A stretch of DNA of 64,000 nucleotides from the NCBI RefSeq assembly GCF_009905375.1, contig NC_133652.1:22125339-22189338 (forward strand), in the 5' to 3' direction. The position numbers and the translations under genes were made by a program. Below are positions 23,620 to 36,140 of this stretch, piece after piece; position 1 is the first letter of the stretch; each line of letters begins with the position of its first letter. The stretch is from Apium graveolens. Taxonomy: Eukaryota > Streptophyta > Magnoliopsida > Apiales > Apiaceae. Below the pieces are notes generated by a model. The model was not told the DNA's origin. It saw nothing but the letters and a program-made list of their open reading frames with translations, and searched no databases.

Positions 23620-25009
23620 ATTAATATGATTTGTTTTCGTTATTATAAAAAATATTATATTTAATAATCAAATTTTGTAATCTATATATACAAATTATTA
23701 TATTAAGAATTTATAATCTCAGAACATATTTTATCAAAAAAACCTCCTTAGATGATTTTTCAACAGCGGGCCGGGGACTAGCGCCATAACTCTAAAGCAC
23801 CCTGCTTCGGATACGTAAAGAGATGAAATTTGATATGGTTAGATGATGTATTTTAGCCATAATTGTTTCATTTTATTTGAAATTATTTATAACTTTAATC
23901 TTCATCTGTATTTATAGTAGTAAATATGGTTTATAGGTAATATATAATTTGGATTTTGAGATTTACAAAACATATACTTATTTCAGTTTTCTTTAAAAAA
24001 ACCTTTACAAATTTATTTCAGTTCATAAAAAAATTGGTGTACCGCTAATATTAAAATATTATTTTCTAATAATTATATCCAAACTAAGAAGTAAAAAAAA
24101 ATTATATTTATCTAAAAATATGAAATATCTTGAAATTAGAATAATTTTCTTAAAATATTACAATTTTAAGTCGAAGCAATTTTAGTGGATCACTACTAAC
24201 ATAAAGCGATGTTAGCATAAAGGTAGACACTTTTTCATGTTATATCCGGGGGGAATTGTCATATGATTATCGTTAAAAGGCACAACGAAAAGAGAAAATA
24301 AATTAAAATTTTAACTTTTTCGAAGTTCTTTTCAGTTTGTCTCCATTGGTAGGTATGCATGCGGAACATACTTGAAGAAAGTATGTAATTTGAGATGGCA
24401 AGCATATTGGCGTGTATCAGTATCAAGCGGACTGAGTGGCTGACTTTTTTTTTTTGATGAACCGAGTGGCTGACTTATTTAAAATCTTAAAATATTAGTG
24501 AAAAGTCTTAAATAAAATTTTAGATATTTTATAACACTCTTCATCAGAGAAATTTTTAGTAGAAGCCTTTCTATAATTAAATTTCGAGTTAGCATTCTTA
24601 TATACGTTCAAAATATTTAATGATAAAAATATATAAAATTTAATTTCATGAAAAATACGTGTTTTCCGGTACCTCTACTGCATCATCCCCTGCTCTTTTT
24701 TAAAAAAATACCCCAATTCCCCAAATGAACTGACCCTCTTTTACCTTTTTGAGTTTAACTTCATCAAAAAATCAAATATGGTAAAGACAGATCACAAGAT
24801 ATATTTTATCGATTTTATTTAGCTCCCCGGTATTTAGGTAAATAAAAAAAATCACTGGTTACGACTGAGAGATGCCCAGCCTTCATATTATGATCAAATT
24901 GGGATCTATAATTATATAAGAATATGTTTCGGTTCAATCGAAATTTTATAATATTATCTGTATTCTTAGAGCAAGAAAACAAACACACAAAAAAGTTACT
25001 ATATATAAA
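23620..25009. other. AT-rich intergenic DNA
   Basis: No ORF or element ends recognised. A short duplication (CCGAGTGGCTGACTT-like words at 24431 and 24463) flanks a T run. Confidence 0.45.
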
Positions 25010-27125
25010 CTAGTATTTTACCGTGCTAAGCACCGAATCACAACCGACCCTCAATCATCAATTGTCTTTATAATAAAATAATATTAAAAGAATATATGGA
25101 TTCAGAGGTTAGTTTCAGGATATTTTTCGTGAAATTATGAAAAAAGCATGTAAAAAAATTCAATCTTAACATTTATTTAACATATTTTTTGTTTTGTTTT
25201 TAAATTAAAAAATTAAATTTTTATATGTTTAATAAAATAAACACACAAATCAATAATTGTCTTATAAAACTTTTCTTGAGCTATACATTTATATCTTTAA
25301 ATACACGTTAATAGAAAAAGTTATGATTAATATTAGAAAATTTATGAAAAATACTAAAATACGGTATTTTTTTTCCTTCGTTATTACATGTTCTCTATCT
25401 TCTTCTTTTTCAACAATACAATCCCCGCATTTTCTCTCATTTTTCATCCTCAATCACGTCTCTATCATCCTTAACTGTCGTCATCATCGTCTTTCATCAT
25501 ATTCGATTGATTTAACTCTATTTTATTTATCAAAAAAAAAAATATTTATCAAATAAGTTATAAAAATTAGCACATATTGCAATTAGTTATTTTGGTTAAT
25601 TTTAAAGTTATAATCAATTGATTATAATAAATTTTGTCTGTTAATTTTTTTACTTTTTGGTTGATTCATGAATCATGAAATTTTTTGTTGGTTGATTTAA
25701 TTCATTTGTTTACGTAGAAATCAACAGTTTGACATAATTTCATTATAAAAAAATATATAATTTATTTTTAGCGATTCAAATTTCTTTGAACTAGATGAAA
25801 TTGATTTCGTTTGTGACATATACAACCAAAACTAACTCAAAAAAGAATGCAACAAATGCAACTGAATAAACCCCAAAATCAACATTCTTATAAATAAAAA
25901 ATAAAGTTACATTTTGAGTTGCAAAGTTGGAGAACGTATTTTTCAAAACAAACTTAAAAAACGTATTTATTTATTAACTTTTAAAACTATCATTTTTTGG
26001 AAAAACAATGTATAAAGAAATGTAATTTTTTTTTTAAAAAACCCACATATTTATACATTTCTCTTATGTATAAATTGAACAATGTTATTTTATTACTTAA
26101 AGTTAGGTGCGCAAATTGTAAAAGGTGTTAATGTATTAATGTACTTGGTGATCCTAATCGGATTTGACTTATATTTAAAAAAAATCAATTCCTTATATCG
26201 TTATATATAATAAGAGTAAAAGAAATCTTACCGAACATTTTGGTACTTGACGACTAAAGTAATAAAGACAACTAGATATTGAAATAAATAGATGATAATC
26301 ATTGGATAAAACAAATATTTTATATTTTCATCATTTCAATCAAAACAGGTAGGTATCCAAAATAGAAGATAATACTAAATAAAATATTCGTACCTTTCTC
26401 TTCTATTTAATTTCTGGATAATTTTATTTGGATAATACTTTTTAAATTATCACTAAATTAAAGATTATTTTATGAGCTTTTATGTAGCTGTAAAATCGCT
26501 AAAATTTGATTTCTAGAATCAAGAAATGAAATAAAATTAAACGAAATCCGTTAAAAAAATCATCTAGGAAAATTTATTTCTTCTATTTGTTTCAACTCCG
26601 GTTTGATTCTTTTTTTCATTAACTATTTGAAATTAGTGTTATATTTTGAAATAAATAGATGGAAGCTGTTTGATTTAAAATATATGCATATTTATATTTT
26701 TATGGTTTAAACAAAAAATAAGTAAGCTTCTAATGTAATCGAATACATAATGTAAAAATAAACACACAAATCAACGACTGCCTTATAAAAGTTTTATTGA
26801 GCTACACATCTACATCTTTAAATACACATTAATGGAATAAGTTATGATTAATATTAGAAAATTTATAAAAAATACTAAAATATGGTGTCTCCTTCTTCCT
26901 TCCTTATTATACATTCTCAATCTTCTTCTTTTTTCAACAATATGATCCCCGCATTTTCTCCCATGCTTCATCCTCCATCGCTTCTGTATCATTATATACG
27001 ATTTGATTTAACTCTTTTTTATTTATCAAAAAAGTAATTTTTTATCAAATAAGCTATAAAAGTTAACACATATTATAATTAGTTATTTTGATTACTGTTA
27101 AGTTACTATCAATTGATTATAATGA

Positions 27126-27213
27126 GTTTTTTTTATCGCAATTAACCCGCAGCCGCTACTCTTCGGGTGTACACTGAGTAAACCTTACGGATTCACGCAA
27201 TAGCCTGCAAACC
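27126..27213 (-). mobile_element. 5'-truncated SINE (3' part only)
   Basis: Read on the minus strand it has the same 3' region as the full SINEs: TTGCAGGCTATTGCGTGA, then GTTTACTCAGTG, GGCTGCGGGTTAATTGCGAT and an A tail. The tRNA-like head is missing. About 40 bp of flank (TTAGTTATTTTGATTACTGT and onward to ATCAAT) is present on both sides. Confidence 0.75.
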
Positions 27214-27632
27214 ATTGATTAGTTATTTTGATTACTGTTAAAGTTACCATCAATCTTATTTTTATTGATTCAGATTTTTTAGATACTGGATTGAAATTGA
27301 TTTCATTTGTAACATATACAACCAAAACTAACTCAAAAAAATGCAACAAATGCAACCGAATAAACCCCAAATCAACATTCAAAAAATAAAAAATAAGTTA
27401 CATTTTGAGTTGCAAAGTTGAAGAACGTATTTTTCGATACAAAACTTAAAAAGCGTATCTTTTAATTTAACTTTTAGAACTGTCATTTTTTGAAAAAAAT
27501 GATGTATGAGAAATGTATTTTTTTAAAAAAACTCTCAAACTTATCAATTTCATCTCTGTATAAATTGAATAATGTTATTTTTATTACTTAAATTTAGATA
27601 CGTATATTGTAAAAGCTGTAAATGTAGTAGTA

Positions 27633-27910
27633 TTTTCTGCCCGCTTTTGCGCGCACGGGTGATTATTTTTTCCAAAGTGATTTATTAAAGATAATCTATG
27701 CATTTTATAATAAATATATTTATATTATTAAGATAAATATTAAAACACATTTGAAAATTAATTTTACTTTTAAAATATTTCCTTTTATTCAATATAACAT
27801 TTTAATTTGTCACCGCTCTTGAGAAACACCTTAAGCTTTCTATGTGGAAATTTAAAGACATGGCATAATAGCCTAACATTAAATCTAATATATCTAATTT
27901 GTCATGCTGT
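27633..27910 (-). repeat. Insertion in duplicate 2 with a Helitron-3'-end-like hairpin
   Basis: Duplicate 1 reads straight through AATGTATTAATGTACTTGG; duplicate 2 has about 278 extra bases there. These start GTAGTATTTTCTGCCCGCTT and contain GCGCGCACGGGTG, resembling a minus-strand Helitron 3' hairpin. The terminal bases do not fit CTRR perfectly, so the class is uncertain. Confidence 0.4.
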
Positions 27911-28982
27911 ATTAATGTACTTGGTGATCCTAATCGGATTTTATTTATATTTAGGAAAAATTAATTTATTATATCATTATATATAATAAGAGTAAAATAG
28001 ATCTAATCCAAAATTTTGGTACTTGACGACCAAAATAATAAAGATCGCTAGATTTTGAAATAAATAGATGATAATTATTGAATAAAAAGAAGGAATAATT
28101 TATATTTTTATCATTTTAATCAAAACAGGTAGGTATCCAAAATAGAATAGAAGACTAAATGTGAAATTCGTACATTCCACTTCTATTTAATTTTTGGGTA
28201 CTTTTAATTGGATAGTACTTTTTAAATTATCACTAAATTAAATATTATTTCATAAATTTTTATGTCGTTGTAAAATCACTAAAATCTTATTTCTACAATC
28301 AAGTTAGAAACGAAATAAAATTAAACGAATTGTAATATGATTAATCTATTTTTAGATATGGCCTCCCATTGATAAAAATTAAATTGAAAATTTGTGATTG
28401 GTTAACTGTTATATGGTTAACTGAGTTATTATTAAAAAGAGATTATAATTGTTAACTAATTATAGTCTGTATAATTGGATGAGAATGGTAAATAAGTATA
28501 TATTTAATATGATTTGATTGGTTTAGATGTGACCTTTCATTGATTAAAATTATAAAAAAATACGCGATTAGTTAACTCGCGGGGAACTCGGGTATTAAAA
28601 ACAAGGATTCTGTTTTTCAACCTTTGTTACATCATGGAGACAAGTCATGATTTAAAGTGCTTATTAAAATGTGTTTAACATTAAAATGTTTAATATAATT
28701 GGCTTTACAACAGTTTTAATAAAATAATAATCATGATTGGCCATGAGCGTGTCCAAGGTTTAAGGACCACTTACTGCGGATAAGGTTTTAGCAACGTGTC
28801 ACCGATAGTAAGGTCTTATTTAAAAGTAATAATTCAAATTCTTGCATCACCACCGATACTATAATTCGTTAATTAATTTTAATATATAAATAATTTCTAT
28901 TGAGACCACTATTTTATCTAGAAATTTAAAACTTACTTATATTATGCATGTAGAATTTTACATACTAATATCATAAACAATA

Positions 28983-29252
28983 CTCCCTCTGTCCCTCTAA
29001 TTTGTTTACACTTTCCTTTTTTGGATATCCCTTCCAATTGTTTACATTTCAAAACTTTCCAAAAATGGTAAGGTTTTTATAATTTTTAAAATAACTACAT
29101 CCACTACTTCTCTCCACTATACCCACTTTATACATATAATATTAATCGGTCCCACTACTTTACTCATTTTTTTAACTTTCCTCCACTATTTTATCATTTT
29201 TCTTAAACTCCGCGCCCCACCCAAATGTAAAATTTGGGAGGGACGGAGAGAG
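28983..29252. mobile_element. Stowaway MITE
   Basis: The left end is CTCCCTCTGTCCCTC; the right end read inward is CTCTCTCCGTCCCTCCC. TA target repeats lie at 28981-28982 and 29253-29254. 270 bp, non-coding. Confidence 0.82.
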
Positions 29253-29316
29253 TATAATCTTATGAATCATGTTCAACAAAAATTATTATTGGAAGTCTGC
29301 AACTCAAACAAAATTA

Positions 29317-29800
29317 GGGGGTGTATTCAATCTAGATTTTAAAGGATTGATAATTATCTATGGATTTTGAAAGATTTTTGTTGATTTCAATTCGACATGG
29401 ATTTTAAGAGAGTTGATGGAAAATGTTGCAGAGTCTTGATGATTTTAGTTAAATTTTTCTCAAATCCATCAAAATCTCATGGAGTTTATAGAGATTTCAA
29501 AGGATAAAAAATGTACTAGCAAATCCATCAAAATCCACAAAATTATCAAATAAAAAAAACTCCATGGAATTTTGAATACTATCAGATTTTGATGGATTTT
29601 TTAAAATCTAAATTGAATACCATCAGATTTCAAAGGAATTTTTAAAATCTAAATTGAATACACTCAGATTTTAAAAGACTTTAAACAATCCTGGTTGAAT
29701 ACCATCATATTTTAAAGGATTTTTTAAAAACCAAATTGAATATCCATTGATTTCAAAAATCCTAAAAAATCCTTTAAAATCTTGAATGAATACACCCCTC
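29317..29800. mobile_element. Tourist-like MITE with GGGGTGTATTCA ends
   Basis: The left end is GGGGGTGTATTCAATCTAGA; the right end read inward is GAGGGGTGTATTCATTCAAG. TTA flanks both sides (29314-29316 and 29801-29803). The interior has several copies of an ATTTTAAAATCTAAATTGAA unit (29585-29760). Non-coding. Confidence 0.75.
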
Positions 29801-30185
29801 TTAGTTTGCAGAACATATATTCAGTTTGCTAAATATACATGTTCCACTTGTTGACATAAATAACTTTTAACATTTTAAATGATTATTGATATTTACATAT
29901 CACACTTCGCAAAAAAAAATATAATTTTATAGTATTTTGAATACATGACACATATTATCTCCAATATGTTCAATAAAATAACGGTATTTATAGATTTTAG
30001 TTGATCGTATAAAATGGGTTTTAATCCGAATAATCAAAAGAAATTAATTTAAAATCTAATTAGATTATTCAATAAAGACCCAAAAAATTAACGACCAGGT
30101 CTGAAAAATACTAGAATAAAAAATGTAATTAAAAATCATTAAATCGCAAAATCTGATTATCACCTCATATTGTTAAAAATAAATA

Positions 30186-30420
30186 CTCCCTCCATATCAT
30201 ATTATGTGTCTTCTTTGAATTTGTGTCGGTCAAATTGACTTAAGTTTGACCGAAGTTTATTGATAATTTATAATTGAACAAAATAAAAAAAATTATATCA
30301 CTGAAAAGTAGATTTAATCTACTTTAATATATAATTTTTACTAGTAATGTTTAGTCGTTGGTCAAAAGTTGGTCCATTTGACTTTTATAAAAGGAAATGT
30401 GACATATGAGATGGAGAGAG
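30186..30420. mobile_element. Stowaway MITE
   Basis: The left end is CTCCCTCCATATCATATTA; the right end read inward is CTCTCTCCATCTCATATG. TA target repeats lie at 30184-30185 and 30421-30422. Inner inverted words GGTCAAATTGACTT and AAGTCAAATGGACC strengthen the fold-back. Confidence 0.8.
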
Positions 30421-30896
30421 TAATAAATTATCAAAAGCAAATATGGTATTCAATATAATTGTGAATTATACACGTGGTGAATTGAATTTGTTCCAATTGC
30501 TCTAGTAATTATACCGGGTCATAACCACATAATCATATATATTAATAGACATTTTATTCAATAATTAAATTAATCCATTGATGTGTTATTTGAAATAATT
30601 ATGCACATCTTGACAAATAAAAAGCAATAATTTTGTATATAAGTAAAATAATTATTTATTCAATGTACACTTTAGAAAGTACATTATTTTATAATAAGAT
30701 TTTTTTAAAATGATATGATCATATCTAAAATATTATAAATTAAAAATTAAACAATGATTCGAGACGATCCGAACCGTTTAATATGCATCAAATTTATCTT
30801 AATTTGAATTCTATTCAATAATAGTTTAAATCAAGTCCAATCCAAATCAAATCCGATTTAATCCAAACTATAATCGAATAAATCATAACCAAAAAA

Positions 30897-31085
30897 ATCT
30901 CAGTTGGTTAAAGAGGGGATAACTATCCTCTTGATCACAGGTTCGAATCCTCTTGAGCCAGAGTCTGTCACTTAAATGCGGTTTATCTTGGTTCACGTGA
31001 TTTGCAGGCTATTGCGTGAGCCCGCAAGGTTTACCCAGTGCGCACCCGAAGGGTAGCGGTTGCGGGTAATTTACGATAAAAAAAA
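30897..31085 (+). mobile_element. tRNA-derived SINE with a perfect 16-bp TSD
   Basis: An A box (CTCAGTTGGTTAAAGAG) and B box (CAGGTTCGAATCC) give a tRNA-like head. A body follows, ending in GGTTTACCCAGTGCGCACCC, then GGGTAGCGGTTGCGGGTAA and an A-rich tail. AATCATAACCAAAAAA occurs immediately before (30881-30896) and after (31086-31101). The head is slightly shorter than in the copy at 50571-50795. The 3' region resembles a 3' domain I recall as common to many angiosperm SINEs. Confidence 0.92.
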
Positions 31086-31489
31086 AATCATAACCAAAAA
31101 ATTATTTTATATCCGAAATCCCTACTATCAAATGAATTATGAAGCCAAATCTTCTATTATATATATAATAGGGCAAATGACGGGTTAGATGAGACAATTT
31201 ATTCAATGTAAAATAATGATTTTAATCCATATTCTATTTATTATTGCGTATTTAATATTCATTAATAGCTAATCTTCATTAATGCATATTGATTATTTTA
31301 CAGTTAATAACTATATAAATACACAGACACTTATGCATATATGCAAACATTTGTTATTTTCAATAGTATATATATCATTTAAAAAGTGATTAATTTAATT
31401 AATAATTAGATATCTGAAATATTTATAAATATAACATGGTTAAATTAAATCATTTTTTTAATAACATATATCATATTAATTATGGTTTA

Positions 31490-33337
31490 AGTAGTGAGTA
31501 CCAAGACTTATGCTCAAGTCTTGCAAAATGAGGAGATTAGCACAAAAAACAATAAGAACATAAATGAAGAAGCGGATTGGCAAGTGGTGCGGAGGAAGAA
31601 GAATAAGAGTAAAGTTAGTTCTACATCAAGTTTTACGATATTTTAATACGAAATCCCGAAAAAGGCTAAAGTTTTGGGAGATTTGGAATTGTTTTAAGAA
31701 CACTGGAAATGTGCTGGATATTATTCTACCTAGAAAGAGGGACAAAAGAGGTAAAAGATTTGGATTTGTTAAGACTTCATCAGAATTAGAGGCAAGGACA
31801 ATAATTTTAAATGCAAAGTAGAAGAGGGGTTTAGGATTAAAGATTAAAATGAGTCTTAATGGGAAACAAGATTTTGGGGGCCAATATGCAGGAGATAGCA
31901 AGTTGAATAATCCCAACGGGCCTTCGGAAAATCTTAAGGGTTTTAAGGAAGGGCAATGTAATATTGGAATGAAGGAGGTGATGATTAAGGTCAATAACAA
32001 GAATGATAATGTAGGCAAAGTTTTGGATACAAAGATGTTCGAGTACATTGAAGTTGTAGTAGATAAAGATATTGAAGAAGGTTTATTTGATACTAAGGTT
32101 GCCTTCTCCAAAGTTGATGAAACAACTAGGTCACTGTAGAATAAGATAAGGGCATAAGGAGTTACAAAGGTTAATGTAATTAGTTTAACCTGTAGGAAGT
32201 TCCTGCTAGCAAACATGAGTTAAAAGAGTTGGGAGGATTTTGGAGATGAACCTTTTAATAAGTGGTTCGGTAGCTTGAGAAGTTTTTCTGTAAAAGATTT
32301 AATAGTTCCAAGGACAGTCTGGTTGCAAACCCGTGGGATTCCTATGAATGCTTGGTTGGAAAAAATCTAAAAGGTTACACAAGATGGGTGGGGGATTGGA
32401 TTAATTGGTCTTATCAAAAGGATGGTAAAAGTGAGTTTTTTGATCCAGATATTTATCTTTCTACTGATAGGTTAGGAAAAAATTGATGAAACTATGAATA
32501 TATTAGTTAAAGGAAAGATCTTCCCGGTCAAGTTTGTTGAATTCTCAGATTTGGAAAAGTTAAAGAATAGAATTCAACCAATGAGAGATTCTGGTTGTGA
32601 TTTGGCAGTCACGGTAAGGGAAAGGGAGAATAATATAGATCTTAAGGTCAAAGATCAGGATGTGGATAAAGAGATAAATTATAGAGAGGTGGAAGAGTTT
32701 TGCTCAGTTGTTGTAGATATTGAGGATACGGGTAATACAATTATAAGTACAGTAGCCTTGAGTAAGGAAGGGCCTAGTAAGATGGGATTGGATTTGGGTA
32801 ATCCTCAAAGGGTTTCTTCTTTAGAGTTAAATGAGTTGGATGTAGCTAAATTGAGTTTGACTAGTGAAAAGCTTGTGGTAGGATTTGCAAGGTTAACAAC
32901 TTTACAATCCAATAGAGAATCACTTCAAAATTCTGAATCCTCTTGTCATGAAGAAATAGTTGAAAGGTCCTCTAGTTCAGAGTCTGAAGTTTCAGTTGGT
33001 TACTCTCATGGATCCCTTTGTAAAGGAATTAATAAGCTCAAAGTTAAAGGTGTTGGTAGGCCTAGAAAAAAGTGTAAAAAATTTAAGAATCCTTTTGATC
33101 TGAAAGGAGGTCTTAAAATGGGTTATAGAAAAAATTTGGGAAGGGCATGGGCTTGGGACCTTGTTTGGGGTTTGGGGGTTATATATGGAAACTATTTTAG
33201 AAAAGATAGAGAATTCAAAGGAAGTTGTAGATAGGGAAATAGTAGAATGGGTTGAACAAATGGGATTATCAGTAGTAGAAGATAAGAAAGTTGTTCTTAA
33301 AAAGATAGCATCTCAGCTGCAACATGAGGAGTTATAG
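31490..33337 (+). pseudogene. LINE ORF1 remnant (RRM-type RNA-binding protein)
   Basis: The segment at about 31630-31815 has the shape of an RRM, with PRKRDKRGKRFGFVK as the RNP1-like core and SELEARTIILNAK following. A basic stretch (KTYAQVLQNEE, WQVVRRKKNK) precedes it. At 32225-32560, WLQTRGIPMNAW and MNILVKGKIFPVKFVEFS match the conserved middle region of plant L1 ORF1 proteins. The frame ends at TAG 33335-33337 after a shift near 33190. ORF1 proteins coat LINE RNA and act as chaperones. At least four breaks are visible (stops near 31640 and 31820, shifts near 32140 and 33190). Confidence 0.75.
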
Positions 33338-33387
33338 ATTGGTATTGTTAAGGTTTATATTGGTTTCTTTAGTAAATATAAGTTGAT

Positions 33388-34841
33388 ATGTCAATAAAAA
33401 ATATCAAAATAATTTCTTGGAATTGTAGAGGGATATGTAATAGTGTGAAGAGAAGAATGATAAAAGATTTAGTTAGAGAAAGGGGGCTAATATTCTATGT
33501 TTACAGGAAATAAAATGTGTAAGTTGGAATAAGTTTTGGGAAAGAGCAATTTGGAATAGTGATCAAATTGGTTGGATGATTCAGAATTCAAATGGTATGT
33601 CAGGAGGATTAGTTTTGGCTTGGAATAATTTATATTTTCAGTATTTAGGATTGGCTTCAGGTAGAATTTGTCAGTGGGTTCAGCTTAAATGTAGAGTTTC
33701 TGGTGAAATTTTCCATGTAATTAATGTATATGGTCCTTTAAGTTTGCAAGGTAAAATAAAATTGTGGGAAGAGCTATCAGAAGTTCTGATAATTGCAAAA
33801 AATGACATGATATGTGTAGTAGGAGACTTCAACATTATCAAGGATAAAAGTGAGTGTGCACATTGTAAGTATAGAAGATTGGATTTACAAGGGTTTAAGG
33901 CTTTCATAAAGATAATAACTTATGTGATATTGGGTTTAATAATGAGAAGTTTACATGGTTTGGCCCTCATGGAAAGTGTAGTAAGCTGGATAGATTTATA
34001 GTGAATGATATTTGGTTTGCTACAGAAAGCTGGGAAGTATCTGCTTTGAATAGGATGATTTCGGTATCATAGTCCTATATTGTTGAATCTTAAGCAATTC
34101 AAAGGTGATTCTATACCTTTTAGGGCGTTTAATTGGTGGCTTGAGGATTATGGTGTTAGGAAAGAGATGGAGAATTTCTGGAAACAACAAAGAGAATGGA
34201 TTTCAAGAGAACTTTCAAGTTCTTTTAAAGAAATTTAAATTAGGTTTAAAACAGTGGTGTAAAGGGGCTAAAGATAATTTAGAAATTGAGATTGAAGAGT
34301 TAAAAGACAGCTTTGATTTTTTTGATAATAACCCCTCTTGGGGGGATGAAGTCTTGCAATGTAATTTAGATCTGGCTACATGCTACAAGAAGAGTGACTC
34401 TATGCTAAGGCAAAAAGCATGGCTTTAGTGGAATTTGAAAGGAGATAAAAACGCCAAGTTTTTTCATAAGGTGATTCATAAAAGAAAATGCAGAAATAGA
34501 ATCGACAAAATTGTGGTAGATGGGAAGGTACTGAATGATCCAAAAGAGGTTAGAGATGCTTTTTTTAAATATTTCAGAAATATTTATAACTTAAAGAATA
34601 TAGAGTTATTTGAGTTGGATTCTTTGATAGATAAAAGGTTAAGTGAGGAGGAAGTGAATTTTCTAGGAAATGACTTTTGCATGAAGGAACTAGAGAAGGC
34701 ATTAAATTATTTCAGCAATGATAAAACTTCTACCTAGATGGTTTAAATATGAAATTTATTAAGGAATTCTGGCCTTTTCTGAAGGAAAAAGTTCTGGAGG
34801 GGTTCAATTTGTTTGTCAATACAGGGACACTTCCTATAGGT
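33388..34841 (+). pseudogene. LINE ORF2, 5' part: endonuclease and start of RT region
   Basis: ATG 33388 opens MSIKNIKIISWNCRGI, the classic start of a plant L1 apurinic-like endonuclease. Further blocks are GGLVLAWNN, INVYGP, VVGDFNII (the GDFN active-site motif, about 33818) and, after a shift near 33907, FTWFGPHGKCSKLDRFIVND. The linker before the RT includes WLXWNLKGDKNAKFFHKVIH and FIKEFWPFLKEKVLEGFNLF. The reading stops at PIG (34841), where a Sirevirus element is inserted. Frameshifts near 33484 and 33907 and stops at about 34428 and 34736 show decay. Confidence 0.88.
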
Positions 34842-35122
34842 TGTTAGGAATATGTTGCAGGCTTGATGATATTTTACCAAAACACATTAGTAGATTTAAT
34901 TAAGTATTTTTTTAGCTTTCAGCGGATAATCTTACTTTGTCATCCGTTGAAAGAGTAGCTTATGTTTAAATAAGTTTTTGTAGCACATTCATGTATACTA
35001 TAATGTCTTAGAGGGTTATAGGTTGTAGGATATTCTAATTCATGTTGACTATTAGAATGATATGCAAAATAGGTTGGCTAATTGTATATATTAGATGCCT
35101 TGTAATTTTGCATAAATGAAAT
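34842..35122 (+). repeat. Truncated 5' LTR of the Sirevirus element
   Basis: Aligns with 43801-44082 with scattered substitutions, up to GCATAAATGAAAT. Beyond that the sequence is unrelated. The many differences between the LTRs suggest an old insertion. Confidence 0.9.
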
Positions 35123-35963
35123 TATAGCGACTGGGAATTTCGCGACGTGATTAAGTGAATAAAGTATAATTTTGTGTTGTAATTGTGAATTTATGTGAAT
35201 AAATAAAAGGTTAAGTGATTATGTGGTTAATTGTCGTTATTGTATGATAGTAACTGGGAACGTAAAGAAACTCGTTCCAGTTTGATCAGTCAGCTAAGGG
35301 ATTAAGCTGTGTTGTCGGGCCGTCAAGTTGAACGGGACCTGTATTAAAAGGGATTACAGTGTTTAAAAGTGCGAATGTGAATTATATTTAATGATCTTGT
35401 GTGTCTGCATGATATTTGATGTATACGTATTCAAATTTGGCCTCAGTGGTATTTTAAATGATTTTATAAGGATTTTATCGGTCCTTAATCATTTATATAA
35501 AATTATAGAAATATGATCAAGGTATGAAATTTGCTTTGTTGCTTTCAAAATAGTCCAAGGGACTTTTTAAAAATTATAGTTGGATTTATTTTGATAATTT
35601 GAGATTTTAAAATGATTTTATGGAGTTCATATATATTATTTGGGATTATTTGTCAAAATCCATATTAAATAATCTATTCGCTTAAGAATTTATTTTAAGA
35701 TATGAGAGAAGAGCTAATTTTATGCTCCTTATTTTAAAAATGAGATTTGGTACAATTTCTGATTTTATAAGGAGGTTTTATATTTTATAAAAGAGAGATT
35801 TATTGATTTTTAATAAAGAGAGAAAAAGGAAGAAGCTTCTTGACTTAAATGGAAAAGACTTTTTTGCCCCTGCCATTTCATTATAAAACCCTTCCCCTCC
35901 CCCACTTTTTTCCCCTCCTTCTTCTACCTCACTCCTGGCTCTCTCTCACTCTCTCTCACCCGA

Positions 35964-36007
<44 letters not shown>

Positions 36008-36140
36008 CTACATGCAACACTAAATCCTAACTAGAATTTAAAGATTTTACCATTGATCTTCATCATCTCTGATCCTCTATCTATATACTCTTTGCATGTA
36101 AGTTTATAAGAAAGTTTTGCAATATCGTCTCTTTGGTTAT
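35123..36140 (+). repeat. Gypsy-LTR-like block replacing the Sirevirus 5' interior
   Basis: The block starts TATAGCGACTGGGAATTTCG. A plausible TATA box (TATAAAA, 35882-35888) is followed by a pyrimidine-rich stretch and a leader, as in LTR promoters of plant Gypsy elements. No coding sequence. Its right edge runs into integrase sequence (about 36140). It could be a solo LTR, or half of a deletion that joined two elements; no TSD was found. The 61-aa ORF at 35849-36034 is low-complexity. Confidence 0.5.
35967..36004. repeat. (CT)n microsatellite
   Basis: A pure CT dinucleotide run of about 38 bp inside the LTR-like block. Confidence 0.95.

Larger units (their letters stand above)
25010..28001 (-). 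mobile_element. Helitron-like element with an internal tandem duplication
   Basis: On the minus strand, the 3' end shows hairpin CGGTGC-TTA-GCACGG (one mismatch), then TAAAATACTAG followed by T. The candidate 5' end, TCTATTTTACTCTTATTATA, is preceded by A at 28001/28002. A related 5'-like end lies at about 26223. Because similarity between the two internal copies runs about 330 bp past these ends, the true element boundary is uncertain. Confidence 0.5.
25226..28330. repeat. Tandem direct duplication of ~1.3-1.5 kb
   Basis: 25226-26540 and 26751-28330 align in the same orientation. Shared landmarks in order are AATAAACACACAAATCAA, a GTTATGATTAATATTAGAAA stretch, CCCCGCATTTTCTC, a TTACATTTTGAGTTGCAAAG stretch, TGTACTTGGTGATCCTAATC and AAAACAGGTAGGTATCCAAA. 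Copy 2 has gained a SINE fragment (27126-27213) and about 278 bp at 27633-27910. ORFs at 25257-25556 and 26810-26992 lie in the duplicated stretch and carry no recognisable domain. Confidence 0.82.

Noticed and set aside
30897..31085. Functional tRNA gene at the A/B boxes
   Set aside because: The body, A tail and 16-bp TSD show a SINE; the tRNA-like head does not complete a cloverleaf.
35849..36034. Leu/Ser/Pro-rich 61-aa ORF
   Set aside because: It is a translation of the pyrimidine tract and CT microsatellite in a Gypsy-LTR-like block.
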